A DNA stretch of 64,000 nt from Undibacterium paludis (GTDB lineage Bacteria > Pseudomonadota > Gammaproteobacteria > Burkholderiales > Burkholderiaceae_D). The DNA is taken from the NCBI RefSeq assembly GCF_022568815.1, contig NZ_JAKZHX010000011.1, positions 1-64,000 on the forward strand. Reading direction: 5' to 3'. The position numbers were made by a program, and so were the translations under genes. The notes under the pieces are model-generated. The model made no database searches, had not been told where the DNA came from, and saw only the letters and a list, made by a program, of their open reading frames with translations. Shown here piece by piece: positions 9,025-18,827 of the stretch. Each line of letters opens with the position of its first letter. The first letter of the stretch is position 1.

Positions 9025-10380
9025 ATGAAAAACGCATTGGTTAAAAAGAGCAATGTCACTGACGTGGCAACGCAGAACGTAGAAATTCTGGAAGTCAATA
9101 CAGATGCCCGCGTGTATTCCAGAATGGGCTGGGCCATCGTCATTATCGGCGTGCTTGGTTTCCTGATATGGGCATTTACAGCACCGCTGGACAAAGGCGT
9201 GCCCATGAGTGGCAATGTCGCCGTTGCATCCAGCCGCAAGGTAATACAGCATCAGACAGGTGGTACCGTTGACGAAATCCTGGTCAAGGACGGTGATGTC
9301 GTCAAGGCAGGTCAGACCTTGTTGAAAATGAATAGTGTTTCAGCAAAAGCAGCGGCAGAAGTAACCCGTGTGCAATTGTTCACCGCCAAGGCCGTTGAAG
9401 CCAGGCTGCTGGCTGAGCGTGATGGCGCCAAGAGTATCAATTTTCCGAAAGAGCTGAACGACGCAAAAACGGATGTTCGTGTTGCCAATAGCGTATTGCT
9501 GCAACAGCAGTTGTTTTCCAGCCGTCAGATTTCCTTCCAAAGCGAAATTGGCGCGATTGATGAAAATATTGCCGGCCTGAAGTCGCAATTGAAAGGCCTG
9601 GAAGATTCCATGGTCAGCAAAAAGCAGCAACAACAGTTCCTGAAAGAGCAACTCGATGGTTTGCGTGACCTGGCCAAAGATGGCTATATCGCCAGAAACC
9701 GCCTGCTTGACCAGGAACGTACCTATGCCCAGGTGAATGGCAGTATTTCTGAAGACCTGGGTAATATGGGTCGTGTATCGCGTCAGGTCATGGAATTGAG
9801 CCTGCGTAAGTCACAGCGTCTGCAGGATTACCAAAAAGAAATCCGTACCCAGCTGACCGATATCCAGAAAGAAGCAGAAGCCTTGCAAAATCGCATGACA
9901 GCGCTTGATTTTGACCTTAACAATATCGCCGTGAAGGCGCCGGTGGACGGTACTGTTGTTGCACTCAATGTATTTACCAAAGGCGCTGTTGTGCCGGGTG
10001 GTTTTAAACTGATGGAACTGGTGCCGCAGGATGACGCGCTGATCGTTGAGGCCAGCCTGCCAGTCAACCTGGTTGACAAGGTGCATGCCGGCCTGAAAAC
10101 TGAATTGATTTTCTCCGCATTCAACACCAACACTACACCGCATATCCCAGGCGTCATTACCCAGGTATCAGCTGACCGTACTGTCGATGAAAGGACAGGT
10201 CAGGCTTTCTATAAAGTGCGCGCCGAAGTGGCCCCTGAAGGCAAGAAGATGATTGCCAACCTGAACATCCGCCCTGGTATGCCGGTTGAGATGTTTGTCA
10301 GCACCGGTGGTCGCACCATGATGAACTACTTGCTCAAACCAGTGATTGACCGCGCCCATTCTGCCATGACCGAGGACTGA
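9025..10380 (+). CDS. Type I secretion periplasmic adaptor (HlyD family)
   Basis: A 451-residue membrane fusion protein. One membrane helix at about residues 32-52 (WAIVIIGVLGFLIWAF) is followed by a lipoyl-like half (GGTVDEILVKDGDVVKAGQTLL), a long coiled-coil hairpin at about residues 110-290, the second lipoyl half (APVDGTVVALNVFTKGAVV) and a beta-barrel. It bridges the ABC exporter and TolC. The ATG at 9025 follows AGGAA in the end of the exporter gene, indicating translational coupling. Confidence 0.93.
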   Translation: MKNALVKKSNVTDVATQNVEILEVNTDARVYSRMGWAIVIIGVLGFLIWAFTAPLDKGVPMSGNVAVASSRKVIQHQTGGTVDEILVKDGDVVKAGQTLLKMNSVSAKAAAEVTRVQLFTAKAVEARLLAERDGAKSINFPKELNDAKTDVRVANSVLLQQQLFSSRQISFQSEIGAIDENIAGLKSQLKGLEDSMVSKKQQQQFLKEQLDGLRDLAKDGYIARNRLLDQERTYAQVNGSISEDLGNMGRVSRQVMELSLRKSQRLQDYQKEIRTQLTDIQKEAEALQNRMTALDFDLNNIAVKAPVDGTVVALNVFTKGAVVPGGFKLMELVPQDDALIVEASLPVNLVDKVHAGLKTELIFSAFNTNTTPHIPGVITQVSADRTVDERTGQAFYKVRAEVAPEGKKMIANLNIRPGMPVEMFVSTGGRTMMNYLLKPVIDRAHSAMTED

Positions 10381-10382
10381 TC

Positions 10383-11753
10383 ATGAAAAAATCATGGAAA
10401 CGCCTTAATGTGATTGCTGCTGCCTGCGGATTCTTGATGGCTACCGCAGGTCAGGTACAAGCCATGGGACTGTTACAGGCTTATGAAGCAGCACTGATGA
10501 ATGATCCAGCCTATCGTGCGGCAGTATCTGAAAATATAGCTGGCAAGGAATATAGAAACATAGGCCGGGCTGGATTGCTGCCAACGATTCAATATAACTA
10601 TGGGACATCAAAAAACAGGGCGGAACAAACACAACCTAATCCCTTTGTTGTTGCTCAACCTGACAGGCCTACGATTACTTCGGATTATGATTACACCAGC
10701 CTGACCAATACGTTGTCGCTACGTCAGACTTTGTTTAGCCTGGATACAACAGCCCGTTACAGGCAAGGTATTGCACAGACCAATTACAGTGATGCGATCT
10801 TTTCAGCTCGGAGCAAGGACCTGATCATACGTTTGGTCAGTGCTTATGCTGACGCAAAATATGCAGAAGATCAGCTTGATCTGTTCCGTGCACAGCGTGA
10901 TGCCTATGCGGAACAAAAGCGTATCAATGAGCGCATGTTTGAAAAGGGTGAAGGTACCAAGACCGATATGCTGGAAACACAGGCAAAACTGGATATCGCG
11001 GAGTCACAAGTCATTGAAGCGCAAGACAATCTGCTGAATGCCAGAAATACTTTTTCAGCAATTGTTGGTAAGGACGTGACGCAGTTGGATGGCTTGCGCC
11101 CGGAGTTCAAGGTTATGCCGGGTTCACTGTCCGGTTTTGATGAATGGATGCAAGTGGCAATGGATAATAATCCTGAAATATCTGCTGCCCAATATACGGT
11201 TGAATCTGCGGAACAAGAGATCAGCAAGAGCAAGGCCGGACACACTCCGCGCCTGGAACTCAATGCTAGTTACAACCGCGCTATTGCTGATAGCCTGACC
11301 AATCGCACGCAGGACCAGACAATAAAAAGTATAGGCGTGAGTTTGATTATCCCAATTTACTCTGGAGGATATGTCAACGCAATCAGCAATCAGGCCGTGG
11401 CAAATCGCGATAAGGCCAAGGCGGATCTTGAGTCGACACGTAACCGCATATCGATAGAATTGCGTAAACAATATAATGCGGTACAGACAAGTGTGACCAA
11501 GATTGGCGCTTTGCAGAAATCCGTTGATTCCTCGACATTGTTAGTTGAGGCGACAAAGCAAAGTGTCAAGGGTGGAGTGCGTATTAACCTGGATGTCTTG
11601 AGTGCAGAGCAGCAACTAGTAGCAGCCAAGCGTGATTTGGCTCAGGCTAAGTACAATTATTTGATTAGTTTCCTGAAGTTACGAGTTGCTGCTGGTACGG
11701 TAAACATGGATGATATGCAGGCTGTAGCGAACTATTTTTCACCAATGAATTAA
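10383..11753 (+). CDS. TolC family outer membrane protein
   Basis: A 456-residue protein with a cleavable signal peptide ending near residue 27 (AGQVQA-MG). Two repeats of the outer membrane efflux fold are visible: LLQAYEAALMNDPAYRAA near residue 30 and MQVAMDNNPEISAAQYTVESA near residue 260. The C-terminal part has LDVLSAEQQLVAAKRDLAQAKYNYL, typical of TolC type I secretion channels. It should form the trimeric outer membrane duct for the system encoded just upstream; its ATG is two bases after the HlyD stop. A terminator follows. Confidence 0.93.
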   Translation: MKKSWKRLNVIAAACGFLMATAGQVQAMGLLQAYEAALMNDPAYRAAVSENIAGKEYRNIGRAGLLPTIQYNYGTSKNRAEQTQPNPFVVAQPDRPTITSDYDYTSLTNTLSLRQTLFSLDTTARYRQGIAQTNYSDAIFSARSKDLIIRLVSAYADAKYAEDQLDLFRAQRDAYAEQKRINERMFEKGEGTKTDMLETQAKLDIAESQVIEAQDNLLNARNTFSAIVGKDVTQLDGLRPEFKVMPGSLSGFDEWMQVAMDNNPEISAAQYTVESAEQEISKSKAGHTPRLELNASYNRAIADSLTNRTQDQTIKSIGVSLIIPIYSGGYVNAISNQAVANRDKAKADLESTRNRISIELRKQYNAVQTSVTKIGALQKSVDSSTLLVEATKQSVKGGVRINLDVLSAEQQLVAAKRDLAQAKYNYLISFLKLRVAAGTVNMDDMQAVANYFSPMN

Positions 11754-11772
11754 TCCGGGGAAAATTTTCAGT

Positions 11773-11800
11773 AAAAAGGCAGTCATTTGACTGCCTTTTT
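11773..11800. terminator. Bidirectional terminator between tolC-like gene and gatB
   Basis: Arms 11773-11785 and 11788-11800 are perfectly complementary (13 bp) with A5 at one end and T5 at the other, so the hairpin can end the plus-strand secretion operon and the minus-strand gatCAB operon. Confidence 0.88.
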
Positions 11801-11829
11801 CCGTTTTAAGTCCTGCGACTTCTTTTCAT

Positions 11830-13290
11830 TTAGCCTGCCAGTTTCTTCTTCAGCAATTCATTGACCTGAGCCGGGTTGCCTTTGCCCTTGGTCGCTTTCA
11901 TCGCCTGGCCAACCAGAGAGTTGAATGCTTTCTCTTTACCCGCACGGTATTCATCAACGGATTGCTGGTTGGCGGCCATGACTTCGTCAATGATTTTTTC
12001 CAGAGCGCCGACGTCAGAGATTTGTTTCAGGCCCTTGGCATCGATGACCTGATCAGCCAGATTCGCGTCAGCAGAGGGTGCTTCCCACATTGCCGCAAAC
12101 ACTTCCTTGGCGATCTTGTTGGAGATCGTGCCATCAGCGATACGCTGCAACAATAACGCCAGTTGTGCTGCCGTCACAGGGATGGCGCTGATATCGAGGC
12201 CTTCACGGTTCAGGGTGGCTGATACGTCCCCCATCATCCAGTTGGCGGCAGGTTTGGCTTGTGCCGCACCTGCGGCGGCAACTACCGCTTCAAAATAGGT
12301 TGCCATGCCCTTGGATTGGGTCAGGACGGTTGCATCATATTCGGGCAAACCCAATTGTTCAATAAAGCGCTGGCGCATGGCGGATGGCAGTTCAGGCATG
12401 GTGGCGCGTACCTGCTCCACCCATTCGCGGCTGATTTTCAGCGGTGGCAGGTCAGGGTCAGGGAAGTAGCGATAGTCCATCGAATCTTCCTTGTCGCGCA
12501 TTTTTACAGTGACCTTTTTATCCGGGTCATAAAGGCGTGTTTGCTGCACGACCTTGCCACCGTCTTCTATTAGCTCTATCTGACGGCGCACTTCGTAATT
12601 GATCGCTTCTTCGAGGAAGCGGAAAGAGTTCAGGTTTTTGATTTCGCAACGCGTGCCAAATTCCTTTTGTCCGACAGGGCGTACAGAAACGTTGGCATCG
12701 CAACGGAAAGAGCCTTCCTGCATATTGCCGTCACAGATATCGAGCCAGACGACCAGCGAATGCAGGGCCTTGGCGTAAGCAACAGCTTCGGCAGCACTGC
12801 GCATGACTGGTTCGGTCACGATTTCCAGCAAGGGTGTGCCTGCACGGTTCAGGTCTATGCCTGTCATACCCTGGGCTGCACCGTGAGTGGATTTGCCAGC
12901 ATCTTCTTCCAGGTGGGCACGTGTCAGTTCTATATTCCTGAATTCAGTCTTGCCATCTTTTTCAAACACGCAAGGCACGAAACCACCCTGTACTACCGGG
13001 ATTTCAAACTGGCTGATCTGATAGCCTTTGGGCAGGTCAGGGTAGAAATAATTTTTGCGGGCAAAGATGGACTCAGGCGCGACTACCGCACCGATAGCCA
13101 GGCCAAACTGTATGGCTTTTTCGACGGCGCCCTTGTTCATGACTGGCAATACGCCAGGCAGTGCCAGGTCAACCGGGCTGGCCTGGGTATTGGGTTCAGC
13201 ACCAAACTGTGTTGAAGAGCCGCTGAAAATTTTTGAGTTGGTCTTGAGTTGCGCATGCGTCTCAAAACCGATAACGACTTCCCATTGCAT
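11830..13290 (-). CDS. gatB: Aspartyl/glutamyl-tRNA amidotransferase subunit B
   Basis: 486 residues from the ATG at 13290, which follows AGGAA; upstream in-frame codons to 13332 lack family similarity. [36 protein letters not shown] and [11 protein letters not shown] are GatB signatures. With GatA and GatC it converts misacylated Glu-tRNA(Gln) or Asp-tRNA(Asn) to Gln-tRNA or Asn-tRNA. The C-terminal YqeY-like tail with the tRNA-binding region is complete. It is the last gene of gatC-gatA-(small secreted gene)-gatB; a small unrelated gene lies between gatA and gatB. Confidence 0.96.
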   Translation of the reverse strand: MQWEVVIGFETHAQLKTNSKIFSGSSTQFGAEPNTQASPVDLALPGVLPVMNKGAVEKAIQFGLAIGAVVAPESIFARKNYFYPDLPKGYQISQFEIPVVQGGFVPCVFEKDGKTEFRNIELTRAHLEEDAGKSTHGAAQGMTGIDLNRAGTPLLEIVTEPVMRSAAEAVAYAKALHSLVVWLDICDGNMQEGSFRCDANVSVRPVGQKEFGTRCEIKNLNSFRFLEEAINYEVRRQIELIEDGGKVVQQTRLYDPDKKVTVKMRDKEDSMDYRYFPDPDLPPLKISREWVEQVRATMPELPSAMRQRFIEQLGLPEYDATVLTQSKGMATYFEAVVAAAGAAQAKPAANWMMGDVSATLNREGLDISAIPVTAAQLALLLQRIADGTISNKIAKEVFAAMWEAPSADANLADQVIDAKGLKQISDVGALEKIIDEVMAANQQSVDEYRAGKEKAFNSLVGQAMKATKGKGNPAQVNELLKKKLAG

Positions 13291-13361
13291 AATATTTCCT
13301 CGTCTTATCTTATTGTGCCTGCTGATTGACATATTTACAGAGCAGGCGGCACATCATTTCA

Positions 13362-13838
13362 TTACTCGTATGTACAGAGCCCGGTCCTGGTATTTACCGT
13401 CAGCTCTGAAAAATTCCTGCGTGAGCCGCATAGCGCAGGGCAAGTGGGCTTGATACGCAGGGCATCACCTTCACGTTCCAGGCGTATGCTGCATTGTGAG
13501 CCTCTGTCCACATCATAACCGCGCTTTTGTCTTGCTGACTGCGCATTCTTGAGTCGTATGCGCCAGCCCTTTTCTGTCAGTTCTGCTTCCAGGCCATCTT
13601 CAGTATCTATGCTGCAGTCATGTCCGCGATTACTGCGAAATACTGAAGACTCCCATTGAAACTCAGTGATCTCAGTACCATGCAATTGCATGCGTGCCTG
13701 ATCGCTGTAAATCAGGCGCTCGCCGCTCGCATCTTCCTGCAGCGTTTGTGTGCAGGCGATATGCGTGTCCAGTGTCTGTGCCGACAAGGTTCCGCCTATC
13801 AGCAACATGGCTACACCCAGGAAGTTTTTCAAGCTCAT
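13362..13838 (-). CDS. Small secreted six-cysteine protein inside the gat operon
   Basis: A 158-residue hypothetical protein. Its ATG overlaps the gatA stop in ATGA (13835-13838), so it is probably translated by coupling. The N-terminus is a signal peptide ([15 protein letters not shown], cleavage near residue 20). The mature part has six cysteines (HIAC, HDC, SQC, PTC, ALC, GLC), enough for three disulfides, and is charged and otherwise soluble. I do not recognise the family. It is between two essential amidotransferase genes, but its export signal argues against a role in the tRNA enzyme; the location may only give it expression. Confidence 0.75.
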   Translation of the reverse strand: MSLKNFLGVAMLLIGGTLSAQTLDTHIACTQTLQEDASGERLIYSDQARMQLHGTEITEFQWESSVFRSNRGHDCSIDTEDGLEAELTEKGWRIRLKNAQSARQKRGYDVDRGSQCSIRLEREGDALRIKPTCPALCGSRRNFSELTVNTRTGLCTYE

Positions 13839-15289
13839 ACAGGGCTGCGCGTATGCCAGTCAGTTGCTTGCTGGAATTGGTGAGCGACATTGAGTAATTT
13901 CGCTTCATCAAAATAATTGCCGATCAACTGCAAACCTACCGGACGCTTGCCATTCTTGTCACCCTGGCCGAAACCGCAAGGGATGGACATGCCAGGCAAG
14001 CCAGCCAGGCTGGTTGACAGGGTAAAGATGTCAGCCAGGTAGTTGGCTACCGGGTCGTCGGCTTTGGAACCCAGATCCCACGCAACGGTTGGCGCCACCG
14101 GTCCCATGATGACATCACACTTTTCAAAGGCAGCGGCAAAATCCTGGGCGATCAGACGGCGTATTCTTTGTGCCTGCAAATAATAAGCATCGTAGTAACC
14201 GTGCGACAATACATAAGCACCGACCAGGATACGGCGTTTGACTTCGGCACCAAAACCTTCGGCGCGTGACTTCTTGTACATGTCTTCGAGGTCTTTGTAG
14301 TCGGCGGCACGATGACCATAACGCACGCCGTCAAAACGGCTCAGGTTGGAAGACGCTTCTGCCGGCGCAATCACATAATATACAGGGATGGACAGCTCGG
14401 TTTTTGGCAGGGAGATTTCTACCAGCGTTGCACCCAGTTTTTCGTACTCTGCCAATGCAGCGCGTACCGCCTGTTCCACATCTGCGGCCAAACCAGCAGA
14501 GAAAAATTCCTTGGGTACGCCTATGCGCAGGCCTTGCAGGGATTTGTTCAGGTCACGGTTGAAATCTTCTTTTTTGCGTTCGAGAGAAGTTGAATCCTTC
14601 TCATCGAAGCCTGTCATCGCATTGAGCAAAATACCGCAATCTTCGGCTGTCTGGGCGATCGGGCCACCCTGATCGAGTGAGGAGGCAAAAGCGATCATGC
14701 CATAACGCGACACGCTGCCATAAGTTGGTTTAATGCCCGTGACGCCACAAAACGATGCTGGCTGGCGAATGGAGCCGCCGGTATCGGTAGCAGTCACTGC
14801 AGGCGCCAGGCGCGCCGCAATCGCTGCGGCCGAACCACCGGAAGAACCGCCGGGCACTGCAGTTTTGTCCCAGGGATTTTTGACGGCGCCAAAATATGAA
14901 TTTTCATTGGCAGAGCCCATGGCGAATTCATCACAATTCAATTTGCCCAGAGTGACTGTACCGGCTTTATTGAATAACTCAACCACGGTTGCATCGAAAG
15001 GGCTGACATAATTTTCAAGCATGCGCGAACCGGCAGTGGAACGCCAGTCACGGGTGACGAAAATATCTTTATGGGCGATAGGTACGCCCGTCAATACACC
15101 GGCATCGCCACTGGCCAGACGGGCATCTGCTGCTGCCGCCTGTTGCAAGGTCCATTCAGGATTCACATGCAGGAAGGCATTGAGGTCACTGGCAGCAATA
15201 CGGTTCAGATAATGCTGCGCAAGTTCGGTGGCGGAAACCTGCTTGCTTTGCAACAGGGCGGATAATTGCGAAATTGTCTTGGTATGCAT
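13835..15289 (-). CDS. gatA: Aspartyl/glutamyl-tRNA amidotransferase subunit A
   Basis: A 484-residue amidase-signature enzyme. The Ser-cisSer-Lys centre is visible: Lys in [10 protein letters not shown] near residue 75, the glycine/serine stretch [11 protein letters not shown] near 150, and [14 protein letters not shown] with the nucleophilic Ser near 175. It releases ammonia from glutamine for the transamidation done by GatB. The ATG at 15289 begins the usual N-terminal helix; gatC ends 14 bases upstream. Confidence 0.96.
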   Translation of the reverse strand: MHTKTISQLSALLQSKQVSATELAQHYLNRIAASDLNAFLHVNPEWTLQQAAAADARLASGDAGVLTGVPIAHKDIFVTRDWRSTAGSRMLENYVSPFDATVVELFNKAGTVTLGKLNCDEFAMGSANENSYFGAVKNPWDKTAVPGGSSGGSAAAIAARLAPAVTATDTGGSIRQPASFCGVTGIKPTYGSVSRYGMIAFASSLDQGGPIAQTAEDCGILLNAMTGFDEKDSTSLERKKEDFNRDLNKSLQGLRIGVPKEFFSAGLAADVEQAVRAALAEYEKLGATLVEISLPKTELSIPVYYVIAPAEASSNLSRFDGVRYGHRAADYKDLEDMYKKSRAEGFGAEVKRRILVGAYVLSHGYYDAYYLQAQRIRRLIAQDFAAAFEKCDVIMGPVAPTVAWDLGSKADDPVANYLADIFTLSTSLAGLPGMSIPCGFGQGDKNGKRPVGLQLIGNYFDEAKLLNVAHQFQQATDWHTRSPV

Positions 15290-15303
15290 AAGTGGAATAT
15301 GAC

Positions 15304-15612
15304 TTATTCAGTCTCAATAACCTGGGGTACGAGGTAAAGGCCATCCTGGGTTGCTGGCGCTGGTTTTTGATAGTCTTCACGACGATTGCTTTCGCTGACC
15401 ACGTCTTCACGCAAACGCAAGGCCATCTCTGGCAGCAGGGCGGCGATAGGGTGGCTCAAGGGGGCTACACCAGTGGTGTCGACAGCCTTCAGCTGCTCAA
15501 CCAGGGAAAAAATACCATTGAGTTTTTCCAGCGTGGAAACTTGTTCCTCTGCCGAAGTCTCCAGCTTTGCCAGATTGGCAATTCTTTTCACATCTTCAAG
15601 TGTCAGTGACAT
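15304..15612 (-). CDS. gatC: Aspartyl/glutamyl-tRNA amidotransferase subunit C
   Basis: A 102-residue protein with the GatC pattern: [18 protein letters not shown] at the start, a middle [21 protein letters not shown], and a C-terminal LREDVVSE. GatC wraps around and stabilises GatA in the GatCAB complex. First gene of the minus-strand gat operon, facing mreB across 278 bases. Confidence 0.95.
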   Translation of the reverse strand: MSLTLEDVKRIANLAKLETSAEEQVSTLEKLNGIFSLVEQLKAVDTTGVAPLSHPIAALLPEMALRLREDVVSESNRREDYQKPAPATQDGLYLVPQVIETE

Positions 15613-15851
15613 AGTTCAAGGGCGCTGTTAAGGCGCGAAAAATAGTGTCAAAAAATACAAAATTCGACGGCTCACCAAAAGCTTGTTTTTAGGTGTTGGT
15701 ATCGAATAAATTTAAACAGATTATAAGGTAGAATGGCGGGTTAATGCCCTAAATGGCTTGCTAAATCCCCTAACTTGCCCGGAGTCTGGCTAGCTGGCTG
15801 GTTTCCGGCGGAGTCGGGTAGGGGTAAAAATTCGGTCGCGCAGCCCTATGA

Positions 15852-16934
<1,083 letters not shown>

Positions 16935-17077
16935 AAAGCTGCAGGTTTACAGGGACGCCTGGTGCTGCATCTGTGCCCGGCCCCCTTGGCTGATGTCGCA
17001 TTCATCCGGTCATGCTGACTGGAAAAGAGTATATTGATTCGCTGATTGAGCCGTTTATTGAGAAACACCGGTAAAGT

Positions 17078-18115
17078 ATGGACTACAGCCCGCCACCACT
17101 CTTCAAGCAAGGCGCATCTGCGCGTGCGAGGGTGGTTTTCTTTGCCGTTCTGGCGATTTTTATATTAGTCGTTGATGCCCGCCTTAAGTCATTGACCCTG
17201 GTCAGACAGGTGCTGGGCAGCATCCTGTATCCGATACAGATGGTTGCCGTCATGCCACGTGACGCCACCATGCGCATGGCAGATTATTTTGTCTCAGTGA
17301 ATGCGCTGGAAAAAGAGAACCTGCAACTAAAGCGACAGCAGACCCAGAATGCCATCACCCTGCAGCAATCAGGGCAACTGCTGGCAGAAAACACTCACCT
17401 GCGCAATTTACTCGAGGCGCGTGAACGTCTGCAGGTGAAATCCGTCATGGCAGAAATCATTTACGATGCCCGTGACCCGGCGACCCGTAAGGTAATTATT
17501 GACCGTGGCATCAAGCATGGCTTGACTGTCAGTCAGCCGGTCATTGATGACAAGGGTGTGGTCGGGCAGGTCACCAGGGTTTTCCCACTGACTGCCGAAG
17601 TGACGTTGCTGACTGACAAAAACCAGGCCATACCCGTACAGATTTTACGTAACGGCTTGCGTAGCGTTGCTTACGGACGTGGCCAGTCGAGTTACCTGGA
17701 CATGCGCCTGACCGCCAATGCCGACATACAAAACGGTGATCAACTGGTGACCTCAGGCATAGACGGCGTGTACCCGTCTGGTTTGGCCGTAGCCAAGGTC
17801 GTGCAGGTAGAAAACAAGGCAACGACGACGTTTGAAAGCATCTTGTGTGTGCCGACAGCCGGCATAGATCGCAACAAGCATTTGCTGGTCTTGCTGGTCG
17901 CGACCGACAATCTGTCGCGTCCGGATACCGAAGATGTGCGTGCCAAAAAAGAAAAAATCAATCGCAAGGTGACGCGTGATGCAGCTGCACCGACATCGGA
18001 CATCAAACCGGTCGATCAGCCCATGAAAGACTTGCCGGTGACTGACAGTCCAGCCAGACCTGTTGCGCCGGTGACGGCTGTACCTGCATCCACGGCCAGG
18101 GAGAAAAAACCGTGA
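17078..18115 (+). CDS. mreC: Rod shape-determining protein MreC
   Basis: 345 residues. One membrane helix at about residues 22-40 (VVFFAVLAIFILVVDA) precedes a coiled coil (about 70-110, ALEKENLQLKRQQTQNAITLQQ) and the two beta-barrels of the MreC domain (KVIIDRGIKHGLTVSQPVIDDKGVVGQV). The last 60 residues are a Pro/Ala/Lys-rich tail. MreC links MreB inside to PBP2 outside. Its stop overlaps the mreD start. The 143-base gap after mreB shows no clear feature. Confidence 0.95.
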   Translation: MDYSPPPLFKQGASARARVVFFAVLAIFILVVDARLKSLTLVRQVLGSILYPIQMVAVMPRDATMRMADYFVSVNALEKENLQLKRQQTQNAITLQQSGQLLAENTHLRNLLEARERLQVKSVMAEIIYDARDPATRKVIIDRGIKHGLTVSQPVIDDKGVVGQVTRVFPLTAEVTLLTDKNQAIPVQILRNGLRSVAYGRGQSSYLDMRLTANADIQNGDQLVTSGIDGVYPSGLAVAKVVQVENKATTTFESILCVPTAGIDRNKHLLVLLVATDNLSRPDTEDVRAKKEKINRKVTRDAAAPTSDIKPVDQPMKDLPVTDSPARPVAPVTAVPASTAREKKP

Positions 18116-18630
18116 ATAGTCCCCATTACATCCTGTTGCCAGTTAATCCGGTATTTATTGCCGTCAGCTTTGCAATTGCCTTCTTCCTCAATTTCCTTCC
18201 CTGGGGCAACTGGATGGCGGTACCGGACTTTGTCGCGCTTGTCCTGGTGTTCTGGACCATACACCAGCCACGCAAGGTCGGTATAGGTGTGGCTTTTGCA
18301 ATGGGCTTGCTGATGGATGTCCACGATTCCATCAATCTCGGTGAAAATGCCCTGGCCTATACCCTGTTGTCTTATTTCGCCATCATGATACACAGGCGTG
18401 TTTTGTGGTTTCATCCACTGACTCAATCCCTGCATGTGTTCCCTCTGTTTCTGTTTGCCCAGGCGGTCCAGTTGCTTGTTCGTTTGCTGGTGGCACCAGA
18501 TGCCCATTTCCCTGGCTGGACCTATTTCACGGTCAGCCTGGTAACGACAGTGCTGTGGCCGGTCGCAACACTGTTATTGCTGGCTCCCCAACGGCGGGCG
18601 ATAGATAAAGATGACACGCGTCCTATCTAA
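18112..18630 (+). CDS. mreD: Rod shape-determining membrane protein MreD
   Basis: 172 residues, nearly all in five to six membrane segments (VFIAVSFAIAFFLNFLP, FVALVLVFWTIHQP, LMDVHDSINLGENALAYTLLSYFAIMIHRR). The DxxxxxxLGxxAL motif is typical of MreD. It uses a GTG start that overlaps the mreC stop by four bases, so the two are translationally coupled. The last base of its TAA stop is also the first base of the inverted-repeat element at 18630-18784. Confidence 0.93.
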   Translation: MNSPHYILLPVNPVFIAVSFAIAFFLNFLPWGNWMAVPDFVALVLVFWTIHQPRKVGIGVAFAMGLLMDVHDSINLGENALAYTLLSYFAIMIHRRVLWFHPLTQSLHVFPLFLFAQAVQLLVRLLVAPDAHFPGWTYFTVSLVTTVLWPVATLLLLAPQRRAIDKDDTRPI

Positions 18631-18784
18631 GAGCCTGTTCGGGATCTTACTGCGCGAGCGCGGGTTGTGGCTTATGCGGGGCTCATGTGCTGCTCAAAAT
18701 GCTCATGTACTACAGTACATTCCGCTTTTTGCGCTGCTCTTCACCCTGCTGACGCTCGCTCGCTACAGATCCCAAACAGGTTCT
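18630..18784. repeat. Short element with terminal inverted repeats, copy 1
   Basis: A 155-base non-coding element in the mreD-mrdA gap. Its 18-base ends (18630-18647 and 18767-18784) are inverted repeats matching at 16 of 18 positions around CCTGTTYGGGATCT. The middle has a short palindrome (ATGTACT...AGTACAT) and a GAGCATTTTGAGCAGC segment on the minus strand. A second, inverted, diverged copy lies at 53493-53655. This looks like a MITE-like or intergenic repeat family; no transposase is seen. Confidence 0.8.
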
Positions 18785-18827
18785 AAGCTGCCGCTACGCT
18801 ATCGCTGCCTGCTTCAATTTTTTTGCT

